Source of the DNA: Dehalococcoidia bacterium
Lineage (GTDB): Bacteria > Chloroflexota > Dehalococcoidia > Dehalococcoidales > JAUVZE01
NCBI GenBank assembly: GCA_030602665.1
Contig: JAUVZE010000027.1
Span: 1-10,360, forward strand
Direction of reading: 5' to 3'
Length of the DNA: 10,360 bases
Under the pieces are notes generated by a model that was given only the letters and a program-made list of their open reading frames with translations, searched no databases and was not told where the DNA came from. The position numbers were made by a program, and so were the translations under genes. Positions 5,639 through 10,360 of the stretch are shown piece by piece (within the stretch, counting starts at the first letter, position 1; every line of letters begins with the position of its first letter).

Positions 5639-7195
5639 ATGTCTGGAATTAAGCCAATAAATCCTACAACCTACGAAGTTGGGCTTCCCTTTGGTGATAA
5701 GGTTGAGATTGGCGATAAGGAAGCTGGGGATTTCAAGCCCCACCTGAAGCTCAATCGCTGGGATGGTGAATGCTTTATCAAGGTAGGGCTTCCTATCACG
5801 GATAAAAGAACCCCAGTTGTTGAGGGTGATAAAGTCAAATGGATTGAGCCAAACCGTGAAGCCCATTTTTATCCCTTTGAACCAAGAATTGTTGGTGGTT
5901 TCTTACAGAATGAGCTTGGTGGCTTTGAGTTTGAGATTATCCTGAAAAAGAAGCCAGCCAAGAATACAATAACGCTTGATATTGAAACGCAGGGGCTTAA
6001 ATTTTACTACCAGCCAGAATTAACCCCAAAAGAGATAGCCGATGGTGCTGTTCGCCCTGATAATGTAGTTGGCTCTTATGCCGTTTATCACGCTACAAGG
6101 GGCAACATTCATAGCAATAATGCTGATGCCGAGAAATACAAGTGTGGCAAGGCATTCCATATTTACCGACCAAAGGTAAAAGATGCTGTTGGTAGTGAAA
6201 CTTGGGCTGATTTATTACTGGATGAGCCTAATGGCAAGCTGATTATCACTGTTGACCAGACTTGGTTAGATAATGCTGTTTACCCAGTAAGTATTGACCC
6301 GAATTTTGGCTATGAGACAAAGGGAGGGTCGAGCTCACAATGGGTATATAGGAGCACCATACGGGGTATTGTTGCAACAGGTGGGGCAGGAACTGGTAAT
6401 AGTATAACTGCATATTTAACGGAATACGGCCTTTATTATCCATTAGTTAAGTTTGCTCTCTATAAAGATTCGGACAGCTCTTTCGTTCGAGGAACAAGCG
6501 AGTGGACAGTAACAGAGGATTGGGATGGTTGGAAGACACTGAATTTTACTACTGAACCGACACTGGAGGCAATAGATTATGTCATTGTTGGTTGGGCAAG
6601 CAACTATGTATCGGGATGGTATGATACGGATGTTTGCAAACAGGATAGTGAGACATATAATAGCTGGCCTGACCCTGCTGTTTTTGTGGGTGGGACTTGG
6701 AAAGTGTCCATCTACTGCACTTATACGACAGCGGGTGTTACAGAGAAATCATCTTCCGATACAGGTTCTGGGGCAGACGCTAAAGCATCAGGTAATCCTG
6801 TAGCAACTCTTACAAGGTCAGAAGGCGGTTCAGGGTCAGATACTATATTCGGGCTACTCGGTAAATTAACCTCTGATGCTGGCTCTGGTGTTGATGCCTA
6901 TGTTTCGCTGGAGAAGCCAGGAGCTAAGACCTCATCTGATACCGGTTCCGGTATAGAGGGCACACCCCTGCCCAGCGCTATTCTGGCTGGCAGTGAAACC
7001 GGCTCCGGCATTGAAGCTCTCGTCGCCAGGCTATTAGCCGCCGTTGACACTGGCTATGGTGTTGAAGCCGGTAGTGTTGAAACCGACGGTCTGCTTAAAG
7101 ATCTGCTTGCCACTGAACTGGGAGAAGGCTCCGATTCTCTTATTGCCAAGATAGAAATGCCCGCCAAGGGGGGAGGTATGAAACTATGGACCTAA
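5639..7195 (+). CDS. Large mosaic phage structural protein with DTGSG repeats
   Basis: This 518-aa protein has three parts. Residues 1-225 form a beta-rich domain ending in WLDNAVYPVSIDPNFGY (209-225), a pattern that often closes such domains in secreted and phage structural proteins. About 235-365 looks like a jelly-roll or carbohydrate-binding-like module (KFALYKDSDSSFVRG... WTVTEDWDGWKTLNFTTEPTLEAIDYVIVGW). Residues 371-500 hold seven short repeats around SSDTGSGADA, spaced about 17-23 residues (372, 394, 411, 432, 451, 468, 491). A head fibre, decoration protein or receptor-binding component is plausible; no enzyme motif is seen. The start is set by GGAAGGAG (5627-5634), four bases upstream. 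It overlaps the adaptor gene by ten bases. The first two-thirds are AT-richer (26 G+C of 60 at 6121-6180) than the following genes, suggesting mosaic origin. Confidence 0.72.
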   Translation: MSGIKPINPTTYEVGLPFGDKVEIGDKEAGDFKPHLKLNRWDGECFIKVGLPITDKRTPVVEGDKVKWIEPNREAHFYPFEPRIVGGFLQNELGGFEFEIILKKKPAKNTITLDIETQGLKFYYQPELTPKEIADGAVRPDNVVGSYAVYHATRGNIHSNNADAEKYKCGKAFHIYRPKVKDAVGSETWADLLLDEPNGKLIITVDQTWLDNAVYPVSIDPNFGYETKGGSSSQWVYRSTIRGIVATGGAGTGNSITAYLTEYGLYYPLVKFALYKDSDSSFVRGTSEWTVTEDWDGWKTLNFTTEPTLEAIDYVIVGWASNYVSGWYDTDVCKQDSETYNSWPDPAVFVGGTWKVSIYCTYTTAGVTEKSSSDTGSGADAKASGNPVATLTRSEGGSGSDTIFGLLGKLTSDAGSGVDAYVSLEKPGAKTSSDTGSGIEGTPLPSAILAGSETGSGIEALVARLLAAVDTGYGVEAGSVETDGLLKDLLATELGEGSDSLIAKIEMPAKGGGMKLWT

Positions 7196-7818
7196 ACACG
7201 ATGAGAAGTATGGTCAGGCGCGACCTGAAGGATGAAGACCCGGGGAACTACCGCTGGAGCAATGATGAGCTGGACAGGCACATCGCCCACGCAGTAAAGG
7301 AGTTTTCTGAGGCGGTGCCTCTGCCGGCAAAGGCTACCCTGCCTACCACCGCCGACTCCAGGGTGATTGATATATCCCCGCTGACCGATAGGGTTATGGT
7401 GGAGGCGGTGGAATATCCGGTGGACAAGTTCCCGCCCTGCTACCAGAGGTTCGCTCTATGGGGACATGCCCTAACCCTGTTTAGCGATGAAGTCCCCAAT
7501 GGCTCCGACTGCAATGTCTATTACGGCATGCTCCACACCCTTGATGCTGAGGGGGCTACCATCCCCACCAAGCACGAGGACTTAATCGCTACCGGCGCCG
7601 AGGGCTATGCCGCCGTGGAGTGGGCTGGCTATGCCATCAACCGGGTTAGCGTGGGCGGCACTACCACCCCGAGGGAGTTCCTCACCTGGGGCAACGACCG
7701 GCTAAAGCAGTTCAGGAGCGAGCTAAAGAGGCTGGGGAGGAGAAACCGGGTCAGAATCCGCTCCCTGTATAAACCCTACATTCCTCCGGTGTCCAAATCA
7801 ACTGACTATGGGCCTTAA
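7186..7818 (+). CDS. Phage head-tail adaptor/connector-like protein
   Basis: This 210-aa protein is predicted to be mainly helical. The N-terminus MRSMVRRDLKDEDPGNYRWSNDELDRHIAHAVKEFSEAVP (6-45) is the typical first part of gp6/gp15-type adaptors, with a DLxDxxxxxYRWxDxELDxxIxxAVxEF pattern. The middle carries a beta insertion (SRVIDISPLTDRVMVEAVEYPV). Helices about 125-185 (HEDLIATGAEGYAAVEWAGYAINRV...FLTWGNDRLKQFRSELKRL) follow, then a basic tail RRNRVRIRSLYKPY and a final STDYGP. Such proteins form a ring beneath the portal and link head to tail. GGGAGG (7171-7176) lies nine bases before the ATG; the ten-base overlap with the preceding gene implies coupling. Base composition is GC-rich (39 of 60 at 7561-7620). 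The family assignment is by pattern and gene position. Confidence 0.78.
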   Translation: MDLNTMRSMVRRDLKDEDPGNYRWSNDELDRHIAHAVKEFSEAVPLPAKATLPTTADSRVIDISPLTDRVMVEAVEYPVDKFPPCYQRFALWGHALTLFSDEVPNGSDCNVYYGMLHTLDAEGATIPTKHEDLIATGAEGYAAVEWAGYAINRVSVGGTTTPREFLTWGNDRLKQFRSELKRLGRRNRVRIRSLYKPYIPPVSKSTDYGP

Positions 7819-7848
7819 GCAAAGTAAAAATCAACCCTGGGGGAGGTA

Positions 7849-8106
7849 ATGGCGATAAGTATCTATAAAGCCCTATGGTCCAGAATAGGCGGCCGACCGT
7901 GGACCTATATCCTGCGCGACACCTGGCATAAGTTTGAGGGTCTCTGGATTATCGGTCTTGTTGCCGTCGGCGCTCTGCTGGGGCACTGGCTCTGGGAGCT
8001 AATCTTCTGGTTTCTTTTGGTCTTTGCCTTTGGCTACATTGCCGGTCACCTGTTCTGGGGCAAGGAGTATATCCCTAACCAGGGGAAGACCAATAAAAAT
8101 AACTGA
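7849..8106 (+). CDS. Small two-helix membrane protein in phage operon (holin candidate)
   Basis: This is an 85-aa protein with a basic, Trp-containing N-terminus (SIYKALWSRIGGRPWTYILRDTWHKFEG). A hydrophobic stretch follows at about 31-48, then a second at about 50-68 (ELIFWFLLVFAFGYIAGHLFW), and a polar Lys/Asn tail. It sits between adaptor and tail genes in a virion operon. Two transmembrane helices and small size are compatible with a holin, but holins usually lie next to an endolysin gene and none is visible here. A membrane-associated entry or tail-tip factor is another option. The ribosome site GGGAGG (7841-7846) ends only two bases before the ATG, which is closer than normal and suggests weak translation. 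The gene starts 30 bases after the adaptor stop. Confidence 0.6.
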   Translation: MAISIYKALWSRIGGRPWTYILRDTWHKFEGLWIIGLVAVGALLGHWLWELIFWFLLVFAFGYIAGHLFWGKEYIPNQGKTNKNN

Positions 8107-8119
8107 GTGGAGTAAAGAG

Positions 8120-8830
8120 ATGCGAAGCCTATCGGAGACGCTACTGGCTACCCAGAAAGAGGCGACGAGAACCCCCTATGTTAAGCTGGAAGCCAAGAAT
8201 AAGATTGCTGGGGTAGTAAGATACGACTGGACAAGGTTCTATAATGGCTCGGAGGATGACTACTTTCACGCCGTGACCATGCCCGGCGATGGCTCTCTCA
8301 TCAGGGTCAGGATAACCCCACCCGCCGATTCCAGAAAGCTCTACCGGCAGAGGGTAGCTAACCCCAACCCGGATTCTGATTTCAGCCAGTGGGTCTATAC
8401 TAACCAGTATAATGCCGTTATTGTGGCCTGCTGCTCTTCAGGGGCTGAGGTCTCTATCTTCTGGATTAAGAGTGACCGCAAGATTTATCAGCTAAAGAGT
8501 ACCGACTACGGCGTCAACTGGGGTAGCCCTGAGCTCCTGGGCTATAGCCCAACCACCGCCATCTATGGTATCGCCGCCGCTTATAAGCCTAATGGGGACA
8601 TCGCTCTTTTCTTTGCCGACCAGGCTACATTGTATGTCATGAAGCGTATCAATGGTAGCTGGGGCAACGCTGCTTCTTGGGACAAGTCAACCGGTGATTT
8701 ATCCGGCGTGGCTACCGTCTATGATGGCGACTGGAACCTCATCGTTACCGGCAAAGACACCGACGACAACTATAAGCTATGGTCACTGGTTTATGGTGAT
8801 GGCGGTGAGGTGGCTGCTGGCACCTGGTAA
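8120..8830 (+). CDS. Phage tail protein, N-terminal part, ended by an in-frame TAA
   Basis: The ATG at 8120 with GGAG (8109-8112, 7-base spacing) is preferred over an upstream start at 8024, whose extra 32 residues lie inside the preceding gene and look non-natural. The product is 236 aa. Residues 1-75 start MRSLSETLLATQKEATRTPYVKLEAKNKIAG and look like the N-terminal beta domain of a tail structural protein. About 88-236 resembles beta-propeller blades, with a perfect Asp-box STDYGVNW (127-134; S-x-D-x-G-x-x-W) as found in BNR/sialidase-like repeats, and repeated lines such as VSIFWIKSDRKIYQLK, IALFFADQATLYVMKR and YKLWSLVYGDGG. The frame stops at TAA 8828-8830 but stays open after it into 10123, so this is probably the front of a longer 667-codon protein. 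Confidence 0.75.
   Translation: MRSLSETLLATQKEATRTPYVKLEAKNKIAGVVRYDWTRFYNGSEDDYFHAVTMPGDGSLIRVRITPPADSRKLYRQRVANPNPDSDFSQWVYTNQYNAVIVACCSSGAEVSIFWIKSDRKIYQLKSTDYGVNWGSPELLGYSPTTAIYGIAAAYKPNGDIALFFADQATLYVMKRINGSWGNAASWDKSTGDLSGVATVYDGDWNLIVTGKDTDDNYKLWSLVYGDGGEVAAGTW
8828..8830 (+). other. In-frame TAA splitting the tail-protein gene
   Basis: Codon 237 counted from 8120 is TAA, in the context ACC TGG TAA GCC CTA AAG. The same frame then continues open to 10123, and the 20 codons after the stop (8831-8890) read as ordinary protein, ALKPISSAPSDGHFEYHRAS. TCA to TAA (Ser to stop) or another single-base change would create it. Other genes here end in TAA too (5022-5024, 5584-5586, 7193-7195, 7816-7818), so TAA is a normal stop in this genome. 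Confidence 0.85.
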
Positions 8831-8890
8831 GCCCTAAAGCCTATTTCCTCAGCCCCATCAGATGGTCATTTTGAATACCATAGAGCCTCT

Positions 8891-10123
8891 TTGGATAAAC
8901 CAGATGTCTACCGCGCCTTCTATGTGGAGAAGTTCACCGGTACTGAATCATATAATCGCCCTTTCTGGTCTCATTCCATTCCTGAGGCTAAATTCATTGA
9001 TAACCTGTGGCATGAGCCGGTGCCGTTTAATCTATCCTCGGAATACGGCCTAGCCATAGCTCATCATGGTGACTACTGCTGGCTGTCAAATCCTGGCGGG
9101 GTATGGCGAACCAGCAAGGCAGAGCAGACCATCACCTTAACTGCCGACGTACTATCCCTTAAACAAGAGACTAGTGAGACATTAGGTAGATTAATAGTTG
9201 AGCTAAGAAATGATGAGGGACAGTATGCTTCACCCGGGCAAGGGGAACTGTCGGTTCTGAACATCGGCTGTCAGCTTGAGTTCAGCCCGGGTTACCTGAC
9301 CACGGCCGGTAATGAGGTCAGCCCAGGACAAACCTTTATCCTTGATGCCTATGAACATACCAGTTCCGCCGGTAAAGCCAGTTTTATTCTATATTGCTCT
9401 GATGGCTGGAGCCTAATTCAAAACTGGAGAGCCAGACACCAGTTCCGATGGAATAAAGACTCCACCGAGATGAATGTTAAGCAACTCCTTGAGTTTGTTC
9501 TTTCCCGTGTCGGCCTAAAGCTTGAGGTTAAATCCCAGTCATCAGTCATCACCAGTTTCTACCCCGATTTTACCATCAATCCCAATAACCAGGGGGAAAT
9601 AGTTATCAGCAAGCTATTATCCTTTGTCCCTGATGTCCTGTTTATTGAGGGCAACCAAGGCTATCTCATAAATCCACTGGATACGGATAATTCGGTCTAC
9701 TCCTATGGCTCGGCCCACCCGATATTTGCGGGCAGGTATAGACGGGAAGCCATGGCCATCAGCCGAGTTCAGGTTGAGGGATATGACCCAGTAAGTGAGG
9801 AACCGATAGTGGTTGACTCCTTTGCCTGGGATGAAATAGATACGCTCTATGACCGACTAAGGCAACTTGAGGACAAGAATATAGACACTGTAGCCAAAGC
9901 CCAGGCTCGGGGAGAAGCTTACTTAAGAGAAGCCGAAATAGAATCAGCCAGCGGCATGTTCCGAATCCCGGTTAATTGCGGGCAGCAGCTATATGATGTA
10001 GTTGATATAACCGATAATCGGGCTGGGCTGGAGGCAGAGAAGAGGAGGGTGCTGGGGATAACCCTAGTTTATGAACCTCGCCGCGGAGAATATGAAAACC
10101 GATTATCGCTGGGGGCAGTATAA
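8891..10123 (+). pseudogene. Phage tail protein, C-terminal part (continuation after in-frame TAA)
   Basis: This 410-codon frame begins at TTG (8891) only if treated as a separate gene, with no ribosome site before it. It is in the same frame as 8120-8830, and the coding sequence really resumes at 8831. Early residues (DKPDVYRAFYVEKFTGTESYNRPFWSHSIPEAKFIDNLWHEPVPFNLSSEYGLAIAHHGDYCWLSNPGGVWR) continue the propeller-like pattern. A tail-hub-like region follows (TITLTADVLSLKQETSETLGRLIVELRNDEGQYASPG; later QLLEFVLSRVGLKLEV, YPDFTINPNNQGEIVISKLLSFVPDVLFIEGNQGYLINPL). The C-terminus (AKAQARGEAYLREAEIESASGMFRIPVNCGQQLYDVVDITD) looks like the end of baseplate hub proteins. Unless the TAA is read through or is a sequencing error, this half is not efficiently made. 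Codon quality is intact, with no further stops or frameshifts, so any inactivation is recent. Confidence 0.7.
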
Positions 10124-10147
10124 ATTATAAAGGAGGCGTAACCAGAG

Positions 10148-10360
10148 ATGAGGATGAAGAAAGGAGTGCTAAAAAATTTCAACTCGAGTACCTATACAGC
10201 TACTGTTCAGTTTGCCGGTAGCTACAAGGTCTACCTGGAAGACGTTGCTGTAGCCCGAAACCTGCCGGCGGCTGAGATGACTGCGGGCAGGAAGGTAGCC
10301 GTGATACTATTTGATGAGCACAATCCTAAAGAGGCGGTGGTGGTAGCGGTTTATACATAG
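10148..10360 (+). CDS. Small OB-fold-like phage tail/baseplate protein
   Basis: This is a 70-aa all-beta protein: MKKGVLKNFNSSTYTATVQFAGSYKVYLEDVAVARNLPAAEMTAGRKVAVILFDEHNPKEAVVVAVYT in outline. It alternates strands such as YTATVQFAG and KVYLEDVAVAR, then AGRKVAVILFD and EAVVVAVY. The GxVxxFxxxxYTATVQ...G..VAVxxFD pattern matches the small OB-fold modules found at tail tips, such as the N-terminal domain of gp5-like spike proteins. Its place directly behind the hub-like tail protein supports a tail-tip role. AGGAGG (10131-10136) lies 11 bases before the ATG at 10148; the ATG at 10154 is farther still. The TAG stop ends exactly at the last base of the window, so the gene is complete, but its downstream neighbours are unseen. 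Confidence 0.65.
   Translation: MRMKKGVLKNFNSSTYTATVQFAGSYKVYLEDVAVARNLPAAEMTAGRKVAVILFDEHNPKEAVVVAVYT

Noticed and set aside
8024..8119. Upstream start giving 32 extra residues on the tail protein
   Set aside because: These codons lie within the membrane-protein gene in another frame; the ATG at 8120 has a ribosome site and a natural N-terminus.
8828..8830. Alternative genetic code with TAA as sense
   Set aside because: Several neighbouring genes end at TAA at sensible lengths, so TAA is a stop here.
8862..9053. 63-aa frame starting between the two tail halves
   Set aside because: It is out of frame with the tail gene and lacks a ribosome site; the sequence beneath it reads as continuous tail protein.

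Overview
The window is a bacterial chromosome segment (or a contig from an uncultured bacterium). It runs from the 3' end of a leucine-rich-repeat surface-protein gene, through an AT-rich stretch with two small membrane-protein genes and a non-coding repeat element, into a block of phage virion genes that fills 1731-10360. All genes I accept are on the + strand. The 55-60 kind of intergenic sequence at 1481-1683 (a GGGGC-GAA-GCCCC hairpin, an AT-rich inverted repeat, then G-runs) and the look of the phage proteins remind me of uncultured Chloroflexota/Dehalococcoidia genomes. That is recollection, not a search, and the host assignment is tentative.

Layout: (1) 2-571, end of an internalin-type LRR protein with seven 66-base repeats and a C-terminal cap. 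(2) 572-1788, AT-rich: an inverted repeat (681-720), a near-consensus promoter (758-786), a possible 8-residue leader ORF, a 100-aa and a 65-aa two-helix membrane protein, then the repeat/G-run element. (3) From an extended -10 promoter at 1731-1760 starts a phage structural operon: a Cys-rich helix-turn-helix protein, a portal of the SPP1 gp6 type, a coiled-coil scaffold, a major capsid protein, a 168-aa virion protein, a 518-aa mosaic structural protein with DTGSG repeats, a head-tail adaptor, a two-helix membrane protein, a large tail protein split by an in-frame TAA, and a 70-aa OB-fold-like tail/baseplate protein.

How the genes fit: the portal forms the DNA gate at one capsid vertex, the scaffold guides assembly of the capsid protein, the 168-aa and 518-aa proteins probably decorate the head or serve as fibres, the adaptor closes the portal, and the last proteins make the tail tip. 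The capsid protein begins as if already mature, and a separate scaffold is encoded without a maturation protease. No terminase large subunit, major tail protein or tape measure lies in the window, even though the operon has its own promoter just upstream of its first gene.

The strongest unusual points are: the two tail reading frames are one gene in one frame, interrupted by a single TAA (8828-8830); the portal-scaffold and scaffold-capsid junctions carry the same diverged sequence around a potential stem with one compensatory base-pair change; the LRR repeats vary mainly at exposed codons; and the operon begins with a five-cysteine HTH protein whose gene overlaps the portal gene.
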